A stretch of 33,175 bases of DNA from Ardenticatenia bacterium (GCA_003130875.1 QEXY01000162.1:1-33175); one strand, 5' to 3'. Positions 1-8,609 are shown, numbered from the stretch's first letter. Notes: generated by a model not told the origin, from the letters alone. Program-made: numbers and translations.

Positions 1-1226
1 AGGTTGACCAAGGTGGTCTTGCCGCTTCCACTCGCGCCGACGAGAGCAACTCTCCCGCCAGTGGGAATGTGAAAAGTGATGCCGTCCAGCGCAGGCGGTG
101 CATCGGGTGTATAGCGGAAACACAGGGTTTCCACCTCTAAACTGTAGTCAGCAGGCTGAGGTGAGATGGTAACGACATCCTGAACGGTTGGAGTAGCGTC
201 GATGATCTCGAACAGTCGCCGCGCCGCGGCCAGGTTGTTTTCCAGCTGCTGGAACGCGCCCGGCAGGGGCGCCACCGCCTCGAAGCTGGCCAACGTGGCC
301 AGAAGCAACACCGCCAAGCTCACCCCGTCCAGACGGCCTTCGCGCACCAGCGGAACTGCGACGACCAACAGAGCAGCGGCCGCCAGGTTGGCAAGCAATC
401 CCCCCAAAGCATCGTTCAGGGCGGCGAGGCGCATGATATGTGCTTGGATTTGAATGAGGTGTGCGTTCAGTTGCCTAATTCGGACAATCTGTTCCGATGC
501 CCGATTAAAAGCGAGCAGATCCGCCATTCCCTGGATGGTGTCCACCAGCGCAGCGGCGAGTGACGCGCGCGCGCCTGCCTGCTGATGTTCGGGGGCGTGG
601 CTGAGCAGGCGCGTTGCAATCGGTAGTGCGGCACCGGTTGCCAACAAAAAGGCGAACACTAGGGCGGCAGCTGGCGCATCGTAGCGGGCGATGAACCCTC
701 CGATCAACACCGTGCACAGGATGGCGATCCCGGGTGGTGCCAACACGCGCAAGTAGAAATGCTCCAGTGTCTCAACGTCAGAGACAATGCGACTGAGCAG
801 GTCACCACTGCGATAGTGCAGCAAGCGAGCCGGCGCCAGCGGTTCTAGCGCCCGGTAGAACCAGACGCGCAGGTGTGCCAGCAGGCGTAGTGTCACTTGG
901 TGTGACAGATAGCGCTCCAGATAGCGCAACACACCCCGCGCGATGCCGAAGAAACGCACTCCTACAATTGCCACCTGCAATGCGGCCAGGGGTGGATGAT
1001 ATGCCGCGCTGGCGATCAGGTGCGCTGCAGTGGCCATCAGACCAATGCTGCTGGCAATGGTGGCAAAGCCAGCTAGTAACGCAAGCCCTGTGCGCGGTGC
1101 GTACGGCTTGACCAGCTGCACCAGGCGCCAGAACACCCCTGGCACTGCAGCAACGCTATCCGCGCTGCTTCCCGGTAGCGATTCTGTAAACCCTTCTTCC
1201 TGGTAAGGACTCCTCATACTCCTCAT
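1..1226 (-). CDS. cydC: Thiol reductant ABC exporter subunit CydC (3' end beyond window)
   Basis: The reverse strand reads open from an ATG at 1226 to the window edge, giving the first 408 residues of a fused ABC exporter half. The transmembrane domain includes a segment GVRFFGIARGVLRYLERY, a strong CydC hallmark. Near the window edge the nucleotide-binding domain begins, with Walker A GASGSGKTT; the signature and Walker B motifs lie outside. The ATG overlaps the cydD stop codon in an ATGA arrangement, so translation is probably coupled. A second in-frame ATG lies at 1217. CydDC heterodimers export cysteine and glutathione and are needed to assemble cytochrome bd and c-type cytochromes in other bacteria. 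No cydAB genes are in view. Identity is strong from homology by eye; the transported substrate is inferred from the family. Confidence 0.9.
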   Translation of the reverse strand, partial: MRSMRSPYQEEGFTESLPGSSADSVAAVPGVFWRLVQLVKPYAPRTGLALLAGFATIASSIGLMATAAHLIASAAYHPPLAALQVAIVGVRFFGIARGVLRYLERYLSHQVTLRLLAHLRVWFYRALEPLAPARLLHYRSGDLLSRIVSDVETLEHFYLRVLAPPGIAILCTVLIGGFIARYDAPAAALVFAFLLATGAALPIATRLLSHAPEHQQAGARASLAAALVDTIQGMADLLAFNRASEQIVRIRQLNAHLIQIQAHIMRLAALNDALGGLLANLAAAALLVVAVPLVREGRLDGVSLAVLLLATLASFEAVAPLPGAFQQLENNLAAARRLFEIIDATPTVQDVVTISPQPADYSLEVETLCFRYTPDAPPALDGITFHIPTGGRVALVGASGSGKTTLVN

Positions 1227-3001
1227 GCTGTCATCTGCATCGGGCCGTAGGCGGTGGCCAGCTGGTAATACAGTCCCCGACGTTCCGTTAGTTCGTGATG
1301 CCGGCCATGTTCGACAATGCGCCCTTCTGAGAGTACCCAAATCACGTCGGCATCTTGCGTGGTGGTCAGACGGTGGGCGATTACCAGTACAGTGCGTCCG
1401 CGCATCAGCTGGGCGATGCTCGCTTGCAACAGTTCTTCGTGGTGTGCATCCAGGCTGGAAGTGGCCTCGTCCAGGATGAGCAGCGGGGTGTTCTTGAGAA
1501 AAGCACGCGCAATGGCGATGCGCTGTGCCTGACCACCGCTCAGACGAGCGCCGCGTTCACCGATCAGGGTGTCGTATCCATGGGGCAGTTCCTGGATGAA
1601 GGTGTCGGCGTGTGCCAAGCACGCTGCGGCGATCACCTCTTCCATGCTCGCATCCGGCCGTCCCAGACGGATGTTGTCCGCTATCGAGGCATTCAGGAGA
1701 TAGGGCTGTTGGGGCACCCAGGCCACTTGCGTACGCCACCAGGTGGGATCTAATGAGGTCAGAGGCACGTCTCCCACATAAATGCTGCCCTGGTGAGGTT
1801 CGATGAAGCGCAATAGCAGTTGCACAAGGGTGCTCTTGCCGCTGCCACTCGGCCCCACCAATGCCGTCTTCTCTCCGGGCAGCAGGTCCAAAGAGACTCC
1901 GCGCAGCGCTGGCCGTGTGCCATCCTCATAGGCGAAGTGGACATTTACAAAACGGATAGGAACGCTCCCTATGGATGGAAGCACCTTCCTACGGGGCGCC
2001 GGAACAGGGGACAATATGGGAGGAGGCGTTTCCGCTTGCGGCACAGTATGGGGTGTTTCCAGCACTTGATAGATGCGCTGTGCGGCGGTGGCGCCGGCAA
2101 CACCGGCGTGAAAGCGGGCACCCAAGGTGCGCAACGGCATGTAGAACTCGGGCGCCAGCAAGAGCACGAAGAAAGCTTGTTGGAAGCTCAAGCCGCCGTA
2201 CAGCAGACGCAAGCCGACTTCCACTGCGATGATGGCCGTGCCCAAGGTGGCGAGCATCTCGAGCATTAATGCGGATAGAAAGGTGACGCGCAGGACAGCC
2301 ATAGTGCGTCGACGATATGCATCGCTGATGCGCGCGATCGTCTCGGTCTGCTCCGCGCTCCGTCCTAGCACCTTGAGGGTGATAAGCCCCTGCAACACAT
2401 CCAGAAAGTGGGCACCCAGATAGCGCAGTGCGCGCCACTGTCGTCGTGTGAGCTGTTCCGCCTGGCTGCCGATGAGCACCATGAAAAATGGGATGAGCGG
2501 CGCGGTGACCGCCATAAGAATGCCGGAGAGGGGATCAAGTGGGGTGATCAGTAGCAAGAAGGTGAGGGGCACCAGCAGTGCATTGAGCAATTGGGGCAAG
2601 TATTGGCCGAAGTAAGCATCAAGCGCCTCGATACCTTCCAGCGCGGTGGTGACAAGTTCTCCGCTGCGTTCTCCTTGGGCGTAAGCTGGACCCAAGGTGA
2701 CCAGCTGCGCGGCGAAACGGACACGCAAGTCGCGTTTGATCACACCGGCCAGACGCTGCGCCGCCACCTGACTACTCCACACCAGAGCACTGCGCGCCGC
2801 CGCGCATGTGACGAAGGCGACCAGCCCAGCTGTCACATCGTGTAGCGTGGCACCTTCCAGAAACACCTGTGCCACCACCCGGCTGAGTGCCCAAGCTTGT
2901 CCTACCAGCAACACGCCTGCCAACCAACAGCATAGCACCACAGCCAACAAAGACGGTGTAGCTTGGCGCGTCTCGCGCAACAGCCGCCGATCGAGGTTCA
3001 T
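1223..3001 (-). CDS. cydD: Thiol reductant ABC exporter subunit CydD
   Basis: This 592-residue protein has an N-terminal six-helix exporter domain (about 15-310) and a C-terminal ATPase domain. Walker A GPSGSGKS is at 383-390, LSGGQ signature at 487-491, Walker B LLILDE at 507-512 and the switch histidine in IAHRL near 543. The stretch LLAPEFYMPLRTLGARFHAG (281-300) at the end of the membrane domain is typical of CydD rather than of general lipid exporters. It would pair with CydC, encoded immediately downstream with a 4-base overlap. A purine-rich AAGGGG lies about 12 bases before the ATG. The 93 bases upstream show no convincing promoter, so it may be read through from the two genes before it. 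All catalytic motifs are intact. Confidence 0.93.
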   Translation of the reverse strand: MNLDRRLLRETRQATPSLLAVVLCCWLAGVLLVGQAWALSRVVAQVFLEGATLHDVTAGLVAFVTCAAARSALVWSSQVAAQRLAGVIKRDLRVRFAAQLVTLGPAYAQGERSGELVTTALEGIEALDAYFGQYLPQLLNALLVPLTFLLLITPLDPLSGILMAVTAPLIPFFMVLIGSQAEQLTRRQWRALRYLGAHFLDVLQGLITLKVLGRSAEQTETIARISDAYRRRTMAVLRVTFLSALMLEMLATLGTAIIAVEVGLRLLYGGLSFQQAFFVLLLAPEFYMPLRTLGARFHAGVAGATAAQRIYQVLETPHTVPQAETPPPILSPVPAPRRKVLPSIGSVPIRFVNVHFAYEDGTRPALRGVSLDLLPGEKTALVGPSGSGKSTLVQLLLRFIEPHQGSIYVGDVPLTSLDPTWWRTQVAWVPQQPYLLNASIADNIRLGRPDASMEEVIAAACLAHADTFIQELPHGYDTLIGERGARLSGGQAQRIAIARAFLKNTPLLILDEATSSLDAHHEELLQASIAQLMRGRTVLVIAHRLTTTQDADVIWVLSEGRIVEHGRHHELTERRGLYYQLATAYGPMQMTA

Positions 3002-3080
3002 AACCGAATGAACCCCTTATCGCGTGAGAATCGACTGTCCATCGTGGGTGTGTAATTTCGTGCCGCCAGCCAAGAACGCC

Positions 3081-3094
3081 TAGAACCCGTTCTA
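3081..3094. repeat. Short perfect palindrome after the toroid gene
   Basis: TAGAAC, a CC spacer and GTTCTA form a perfect 6-bp inverted repeat that directly abuts the stop codon of the minus-strand toroid gene (stop at 3095-3097). There is no T run after it on the minus strand, so it is not a classical terminator. It could be an operator for cydDC or a short mRNA hairpin. Confidence 0.35.
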
Positions 3095-4114
3095 CTATTC
3101 GGTGTCGCGCGCCATGATATGGCTGGCGATCAGTCCTAGCCACAAGGTGTATTCGGCAGTCACATCGAAGTCAACACTGTCCAACGAGACAGCCGCTGGT
3201 ATGCCTCTGATCTTGGCCAAGATCCAGTGGCCGTCCGCCTCCTGGTGACCCATAATATAACGTGCTACTCGCAGCGCTATTTCGCGGTAGCGTGTCTCAC
3301 CGGTGATGCGGTAGAGCATGGCGCAACCCCATGCTGCTTTGCCACTGGAAGGCCCCTCCCACGGATTGACACAACGTTCCAATAGAGCACAGTAGGCTTC
3401 GGCAGCGGTGCGATAGCGCGTCTGGTCGCTCGCTTGGTGGAGCAGGACGAGGAAGGCCAATGGCAATCCGAGCGCATACCAACACTGGTCAGGAGCGTGC
3501 AAATCGATCACCCGCCACCAACGCACCTCCGACTCAGACGCCGCTGTATCCAGTACTCCGTCGGGTGTCAGGGCGGTGTAGAAGTAATTGGAAGTGATAC
3601 GCTGTCGTTCCAGGATGTCGATCAGGTATTCGCCAGCGCGACGCGCTGCCTCGAGATGTCCAGAGACCAGGCAAGCGACACCAGCCGCCGCAGTAGAGAT
3701 AGTGTCCGTGCCACCGGGTGTGCCTGGTGGTGTTAGGGTCGAGAAGAAGCCTCCGCTGCGTGCATCTTGTTGCGCTGCCAAGAAGCGCGCCGCCGGCATA
3801 GCGATCTCATAGCGCCCCACCGCCATGCTGCCGATAACAAAGTAGGCGTTGATATAAAGATAGTGAGCCACCTGGTGGATGAGAGCCGTGCGTGGCACGA
3901 AGTCGCCGTCCGGGGTCATATAACGCTCGCGTGCGTGGTTGAGCAGGCGATGTGTCGCCGTCGGCTGGCCGGTCAGGGTAAAAGCCCAACTGCCCTTGTA
4001 GAAAGCACCCAGCTGCGGCTCGAGCAGGTTTTCCCAACTGCCATCCGGGCGCTGATGTCGCAGCAGCCACGTGCTGCCGGTCAGTGCACATTCCCAACAC
4101 TGTTTTGCTTCCAT
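3095..4114 (-). CDS. Alpha/alpha-toroid protein with QW-like motifs, function unknown
   Basis: A 339-residue soluble protein with no signal peptide or membrane segment. It contains repeated short motifs resembling the QW motifs of squalene cyclases and prenyltransferase-type toroids: RPDGSW near residue 24, SGGFF near 120 and EADGHW near 300. Between them are amphipathic helices rich in Ala, Leu and Arg, as in an (alpha/alpha)6 barrel. It lacks the DXDD motif of a squalene-hopene cyclase, so terpene cyclisation is unlikely; a glycan-processing or binding role as in six-hairpin glycosidases is equally possible. An AAGGAG Shine-Dalgarno sequence sits 9 bases before the ATG. It follows the tandem hydrolase gene by 45 bases on the same strand, so the two are probably one transcript. 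Fold assignment is inferred from motifs only. Confidence 0.75.
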   Translation of the reverse strand: MEAKQCWECALTGSTWLLRHQRPDGSWENLLEPQLGAFYKGSWAFTLTGQPTATHRLLNHARERYMTPDGDFVPRTALIHQVAHYLYINAYFVIGSMAVGRYEIAMPAARFLAAQQDARSGGFFSTLTPPGTPGGTDTISTAAAGVACLVSGHLEAARRAGEYLIDILERQRITSNYFYTALTPDGVLDTAASESEVRWWRVIDLHAPDQCWYALGLPLAFLVLLHQASDQTRYRTAAEAYCALLERCVNPWEGPSSGKAAWGCAMLYRITGETRYREIALRVARYIMGHQEADGHWILAKIRGIPAAVSLDSVDFDVTAEYTLWLGLIASHIMARDTE

Positions 4115-4159
4115 TCTAGCGCTCCTTATGCGTAGCTTTTATGAAACGTTGCAATTCTT

Positions 4160-6367
4160 CTATGCTGCTAAGCTGCTCAGCTGCTCCTTCAGCCAGGAAG
4201 ACAGAACGCTTGCCGGTGTACCTGCTGGTGTGGTCTGCACCTGCCAGGTGTGCGGACGGGCGAAAACCTGAGCATATACATGCCGTGGCCATTCCAACTT
4301 GGCCATATGCGTCGATTCTGTCAATGGCGCGCGCATTCCATCTACAGGGTCAGCGATCAGCAAGGCACGCGGTGCGATGAGGGCCATCACCTGAGGCAGG
4401 TCGCAATGGTGGAGCGCGTCGAAGAGATAAGCGCTCGGTGGGAAACCGGGCCGCTCCACGATCAAGTCATGGTAAGAAATGGGTGTCTCCCACAGAGCAG
4501 CTGCGGCCAGCCGCTCGTCCAGCGCGGCGGCATGGAGGCACCACAGGCCTCCTAATCCGCGCCCTAGGCATCCGATGCGTCCCTTATCGATTTGCACCCC
4601 GATGTAGATGCGTCGCCACAGATAGTCCACTGCGCGCAACACATCCCATACGCGCTGACCGAAGAGAGGGCGGTCGCTCATCAGTGCGTTGGTGGCCGCT
4701 TCGAAATCGCTGGCGGCCGTCTCACCCACTCCGCGCACATCTACTGCCAACACGGCTAGTCCCGCTTGCAGCAAAGCATCCACAATGCCGGTCTCTATGC
4801 CAACTTGCTTGCCCCACTCGTCCACGTAGATCACTGTCGGAAAATGGCGTTGCCACTCTGCCGGCGCCAGGAACACGGCGGGCAGTTCGATGCCGGGCTC
4901 GCTTTCGAAGACCACCCGCTCGGCGAACAAGCCGTCATAGAGCACCTGGTTATATGTGCGATCCTTGACCAAGGGATGCCCTGTTGGCATACGGCCCAGC
5001 AGAGCTCGTGTGCGCGACAGCAGCTCGACACGCTGCGCTGGCCAGGTGGCTGCATCGGGCAACGCGGGCATGGGCAACTCTGTGGCAATGTGCTGCGTCA
5101 GCCGGGTGATGGCAGCACCACACGATGGCGAGTGACCAGAAGGAAAACACCAGCCCGGATTCTCACGCGGATACTCGTCGCGATGACGCAGGATGGGTAA
5201 ATCGTCGCGCTCCGGCGGTGCAATGTAGGTCAGAGCCGAGGGATAGGGGGTCGGCAAGAGGTCGCACCTCCGTTCCGGTGAGGGTTCTCCATTTCCCTTG
5301 CCCTGTAACCAACGCATCATCCAGCCGTACATCGCCTCGCGCATCGGTTGGGTGTAGCCATGCTCATCATCCACCTCGACCAGCTGCACATTTTGCTCAG
5401 CCTCCCAGAAGCGATAAAGCGCTTGGAGGCGTTGGTACACCACGCGTGTCCCAGCGATGGGGAACATCCAGTCGTGCTGCGCCGCGATCAGGCAGAGCGG
5501 CTTGGGAGCGAACAGGCCAACAATGTCGCTCATCTCGGCGTAGGCCATCACCTCCGGCACCTGATTGCACAGATCAACCCCATCCTCCCAATTGCGGTCG
5601 CGCTCGGCAGTCATCATCTGGTAAAAAGTGGTGACAAAGCAGACCGGTACACTGACCCCAATGCGCGCGTCCAGGGCACTCGTGTAGAAGGTGTTCAGCC
5701 CCCCGCCAGATGCGCCGGTCATCCCAACGCGTGCCTTGTCCACATCAGGGCGGGAGAGGAGGTAATCCAACGCGCGCATGCTCTCCCAGACCATCAGTCC
5801 GGCCTGGCTCACCCCCACCAGTAAGGGTTCCAGGTGTCCGTGTTCCATCCAGTCGCCCAGGCGCTCACCTTGACCGATGGGATCGTAAACCAACACGACA
5901 AAGCCCCGCAGTGCCAGGTTGGCGCAACACACTTGGATGTCGGGTTCCAACTTGCCGTTTTCCATCCAATGACCCGGCGCGAAGAGCACCGCGGGTGCTG
6001 GCGTGCGCAGATCATCGGGGATGTAGACGTGCGCAGCCACCCACAAGTCGGGCAGCGTCTCATAAATCACTTTCTCAATGGAGTAACCAATGCGCGAAAG
6101 GGTGCCCACCACCTGTGCGCTCAGGAGGGTTCGGTGGGGTTCCAGTCGATCCAAACCCAGTGAGCGGCGTAAGCGGGCTGTGACTTCGGCAGCGCGCGTC
6201 AACCAGTCCGCTCGCGACTTGGGAGAGGGCAGTTGCGTGGCGAGTCGGGCGGCATATGCTTGGATAAAGTCCAGTAGCATAGCATTACCAGGGAGTGAAT
6301 GATCAATGCCCCACCAGGCCAGGCGCTGCCGGAGTGGAGCACGGGCTATGGGATTTGCATCGTTCAT
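4160..6367 (-). CDS. Tandem alpha/beta hydrolase (AXE1/dienelactone-hydrolase-like), second domain inactive
   Basis: This protein of about 735 residues holds two alpha/beta hydrolase domains in tandem. Numbered from the GTG one codon upstream of the chosen ATG, domain 1 (about 75-355) has the nucleophile elbow GASGGG with Ser221, a candidate acid at Asp300 (QHDWMFP) and a candidate His337 (DDEHGY). Domain 2 (about 440-735) has the same layout, VDVRGVGE then CLGRGLGG at 601-608, but glycine 605 stands where the serine should be, so it should not act as a serine hydrolase. Overall pattern resembles acetyl xylan esterase/acyl peptidase relatives, and an ester substrate is inferred only. There is no signal peptide, pointing to the cytoplasm. 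It heads a likely operon with the toroid protein. ATG at 6367 is preceded by an in-frame GTG; no strong Shine-Dalgarno is visible. Confidence 0.85.
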   Translation of the reverse strand: MNDANPIARAPLRQRLAWWGIDHSLPGNAMLLDFIQAYAARLATQLPSPKSRADWLTRAAEVTARLRRSLGLDRLEPHRTLLSAQVVGTLSRIGYSIEKVIYETLPDLWVAAHVYIPDDLRTPAPAVLFAPGHWMENGKLEPDIQVCCANLALRGFVVLVYDPIGQGERLGDWMEHGHLEPLLVGVSQAGLMVWESMRALDYLLSRPDVDKARVGMTGASGGGLNTFYTSALDARIGVSVPVCFVTTFYQMMTAERDRNWEDGVDLCNQVPEVMAYAEMSDIVGLFAPKPLCLIAAQHDWMFPIAGTRVVYQRLQALYRFWEAEQNVQLVEVDDEHGYTQPMREAMYGWMMRWLQGKGNGEPSPERRCDLLPTPYPSALTYIAPPERDDLPILRHRDEYPRENPGWCFPSGHSPSCGAAITRLTQHIATELPMPALPDAATWPAQRVELLSRTRALLGRMPTGHPLVKDRTYNQVLYDGLFAERVVFESEPGIELPAVFLAPAEWQRHFPTVIYVDEWGKQVGIETGIVDALLQAGLAVLAVDVRGVGETAASDFEAATNALMSDRPLFGQRVWDVLRAVDYLWRRIYIGVQIDKGRIGCLGRGLGGLWCLHAAALDERLAAAALWETPISYHDLIVERPGFPPSAYLFDALHHCDLPQVMALIAPRALLIADPVDGMRAPLTESTHMAKLEWPRHVYAQVFARPHTWQVQTTPAGTPASVLSSWLKEQLSSLAA

Positions 6368-6531
6368 CACACTTTACCGAAAAACCAACGGGATTACAGT
6401 GACGGCAGTAATACGCGTAAGTTGGATGGTGCTTTCGTACTATATCCTGCCAGACCCTGTATGCCAAGTCAAGGATATGTGCCAAATGGGGTTGGAACAA
6501 GGTCCGCCTGAATACACGTCGGCGAGGCATG

Positions 6532-6554
6532 GTACTGTCCGACTTCGGACCATA
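6532..6554. repeat. Imperfect palindrome in the divergent intergenic region
   Basis: The 352-bp gap 6368-6719 separates two divergent genes. Besides the promoter at 6616-6644 it holds an interrupted inverted repeat: GTA, CT, GTCCGA, then CT, then TCGGAC, CA, TAC, so 9 of 11 positions pair. The perfect core is GTCCGA/TCGGAC. It could be an operator for the adjacent MerR-like regulator or a hairpin in a leader of the minus-strand operon. The rest of the gap shows nothing I recognise. Confidence 0.4.
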
Positions 6555-6615
6555 CATCCGGGTCTGTTCTGAGCAGGTTCCCCAAACCAATTTCAAACCT
6601 TTCCCAGCAGCGAGC

Positions 6616-6644
6616 TTGCAAATATGCTGAAACTCATGTACAAT
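6616..6644 (+). promoter_or_regulatory. Sigma-70-type promoter of the MerR-like regulator
   Basis: TTGCAA (-35) and TACAAT (-10, 5 of 6 matches to TATAAT) are separated by exactly 17 bp. The predicted start near 6651 gives a leader of about 70 nt before the ATG at 6720. Confidence 0.6.
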
Positions 6645-6719
6645 TTGCGATATGTTATCCAAATCGTGATGCTCTGACATAAATGAGGAATCTACATCGT
6701 CTGAGTGAGGAGGTATTGC

Positions 6720-7361
6720 ATGCCGGGAAAGGGATCAGGTCTCACGCCTAGTGTGAAATGGTTGTCTCTGCAAGATGCCAGTCGTATGCTGGGTGTCCAC
6801 CCCTCTACCCTGCGTCAATGGGCTGATGCTGGCAAAATCCACACGGTGCGCACTCCAGGTGGACACCGCCGCTTTGCTGAAACCGACGTGCGCGCTCTGC
6901 TGGAGCCGGAGCCGCTCGAACCGGCAGGGATTCAATTGTTGGTGCAAAGCGCATTGGGGCGTGCTCGCCTTGAGGTGAGCGGCGGCAAGATCAGTGAGCA
7001 GAGTTGGTACAAGCGCTTTGATGAAACCGACAAGGCAGAGCATCGTGAGCTGGGTCGCAAGCTACTTTCCTTGGTGATGCAATATCTTGCCCAGCCGGGT
7101 GATCGCCAGAGCGTCCTTGATGAAGCGCGTGCGTTGGGACGCGCTTATGGCGAACGCTCTATGGCGCGCAACCTGCGCATCACCGAATCGGTGAGTGCAT
7201 TCCTCTACTTCCAGGATTTCTTGATGGACGGCGTGCGCCAAATGGCCAAAACAGTGGGCCAAAGCGCGAATGTCGACTTGGTGGCCGCATACCAGCAAAT
7301 CGGTCAGTTCACCAATGAGGTACTGCTGGCCATGCTCGAGGTCTACGAAAAAGCAATGTAA
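6720..7361 (+). CDS. MerR-type DNA-binding domain fused to RsbRD-like helical sensor domain
   Basis: A 213-residue regulator. Residues 14-62 form an excisionase/MerR-type winged helix (WLSLQDASRMLGVHPSTLRQ, then TPGGHRRF), the recognition region of MerR proteins. Residues 75-213 are all-helical and resemble the RsbRD N-terminal (PF14361-type) or globin-like sensor domain seen in stressosome proteins. No cysteines suited to metal sensing are present, so it is not a classical metal-responsive MerR. The ATG at 6720 is chosen because GAGGAGG lies 6 bases upstream; an in-frame GTG at 6705 would place that Shine-Dalgarno inside the gene. The ADH homologue begins 11 bases downstream, so this is probably a co-transcribed local regulator. 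Signal and targets are unknown. Confidence 0.85.
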   Translation: MPGKGSGLTPSVKWLSLQDASRMLGVHPSTLRQWADAGKIHTVRTPGGHRRFAETDVRALLEPEPLEPAGIQLLVQSALGRARLEVSGGKISEQSWYKRFDETDKAEHRELGRKLLSLVMQYLAQPGDRQSVLDEARALGRAYGERSMARNLRITESVSAFLYFQDFLMDGVRQMAKTVGQSANVDLVAAYQQIGQFTNEVLLAMLEVYEKAM

Positions 7362-7372
7362 GTGTCCAGTTC

Positions 7373-8527
7373 ATGCCCTTTACTCTCTACATTCCCACAC
7401 AGGTGGTCTTTGGACAGTCAGTGCGCAACAGCCTGGCGGCTTGGTTGCGCACTGCATCGAAGCTGTGTGTCTTGCTCGTCAGCGATCCGTTCCTCATCGA
7501 GTTGCCGTGGGCAAGACAGATATGCTCTGACCTGGAAGCTTCCGGTTGCAGGTTGACTCAATATACTCGTGTCAGCAGCAATCCTGACGTCCAGGAAGTT
7601 CACCAGGGGTTGCAGCAGGCGCGCGAGGAAGGTGTTCAAGCTATTGTAGCGCTGGGAGGCGGTAGTGTCATCGATGCTGCCAAAGCAATCGCTATGCTGC
7701 TGACAAACGGGGACAATTACACAGACTATCTCAGTGGCAATCGCCGCGTTCAGCGTCGCAGCTGTTTTCTGGTGGCGATTCCGACGACAGCGGGCACGGG
7801 CAGTGAGGTGACACGTTCTTGTTCTATCCTGGACAGTGCAAGTGCGACCTACAAAGTGGTCTCCAGCCCTTTGATGTTTCCCCACATGGCGTGGATCGAC
7901 CCGACGCTTACCCTCTCATTACCACCCTCGCTCACGGCAGCCACTGGCATCACGGTTATGATCCAGGCGTTAGAGGCTTATCTGGCTCGTCGCGCAAACC
8001 CCTTTGTAGATCCTTTGGCCATCGCTGCCATCCAGACGGTGTGGCAGCATCTGCCGCGCGCACTGGCGGATGGCCACGACATCACCGCTCGTCAGGCAAT
8101 GATGTTGGCTGCTTTATGGGCCGGGTGGTGTCGCGATCAGTGCGGTGGGGGACTAGTAGATGCGCTTTCCGTGCCTTTGAGATTGCATCTTCGTTTGCAC
8201 AGTGGGATCGCGGGTGCGCTGACGCTACCCCACGTGCTACGCGTTAATCTACCTGCTATCCCATCCGCCAGACGACAGCATCTCAGCAACGCGCTTGGAT
8301 TGGCCACAGACGCCTCGGACGAACAGCTGGTGGAACGAATCGCCCAGTTTATCCAATACCTGGGGTTACCCCTGCGCCTCAAAGACCTGGACACCGCCGT
8401 CATCGATTACGACTGGCATCGCTTTGCCGATGAGGTGATGCAGCAAACAGAAAGCATCACGAACAATCCTCGCGCTGTCTCCTTCGAGGATTGCCGCGGC
8501 ATCCTCGCAGCGATCCTATCCGGCTAA
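7373..8527 (+). CDS. Iron-containing alcohol dehydrogenase homologue lacking most metal ligands
   Basis: A 384-residue member of the group III (Fe-ADH) family. The nucleotide-binding half is normal: GGGSVIDAAKAIA (95-107) and PTTAGTGSEVT (137-147). The metal site is not. In the family, Asp and His of the D-A-L-x-H motif, the His of AHPLG and the His of PHG bind iron or zinc. Here these positions read Thr194, Gln198, Val267 and His276, so only one ligand survives. A metal-dependent hydride transfer is therefore doubtful; a different reaction, a nucleotide-binding or regulatory role, or a metal-free reductase are open options. The reading frame is uninterrupted and conserved elsewhere, arguing against a decaying pseudogene. 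It sits 11 bases after the MerR-like regulator and before lysine 2,3-aminomutase. No strong Shine-Dalgarno precedes the ATG. Confidence 0.88.
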   Translation: MPFTLYIPTQVVFGQSVRNSLAAWLRTASKLCVLLVSDPFLIELPWARQICSDLEASGCRLTQYTRVSSNPDVQEVHQGLQQAREEGVQAIVALGGGSVIDAAKAIAMLLTNGDNYTDYLSGNRRVQRRSCFLVAIPTTAGTGSEVTRSCSILDSASATYKVVSSPLMFPHMAWIDPTLTLSLPPSLTAATGITVMIQALEAYLARRANPFVDPLAIAAIQTVWQHLPRALADGHDITARQAMMLAALWAGWCRDQCGGGLVDALSVPLRLHLRLHSGIAGALTLPHVLRVNLPAIPSARRQHLSNALGLATDASDEQLVERIAQFIQYLGLPLRLKDLDTAVIDYDWHRFADEVMQQTESITNNPRAVSFEDCRGILAAILSG

Positions 8528-8580
8528 ATCTCGTTTCTGGCAGCGACAAGACAAGGAGCGATTCCTCTCCGGGCGTCGTA

Positions 8581-8609
8581 TTGCTTCCTTGCCCCGCCCG
8601 ATATACACT
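8581..8609 (+). promoter_or_regulatory. Promoter upstream of kamA
   Basis: TTGCTT, 17 bp, then TACACT, the same form as the pgeF promoter. The predicted start near 8616 leaves a leader of about 55 nt before the kamA ATG, suggesting kamA can be expressed apart from the ADH homologue. Confidence 0.5.

Noticed and set aside
202-1111. Plus-strand small frames in the first 1.2 kb
   Set aside because: They are antisense to cydC, which reads open on the minus strand through the whole region with recognisable motifs.
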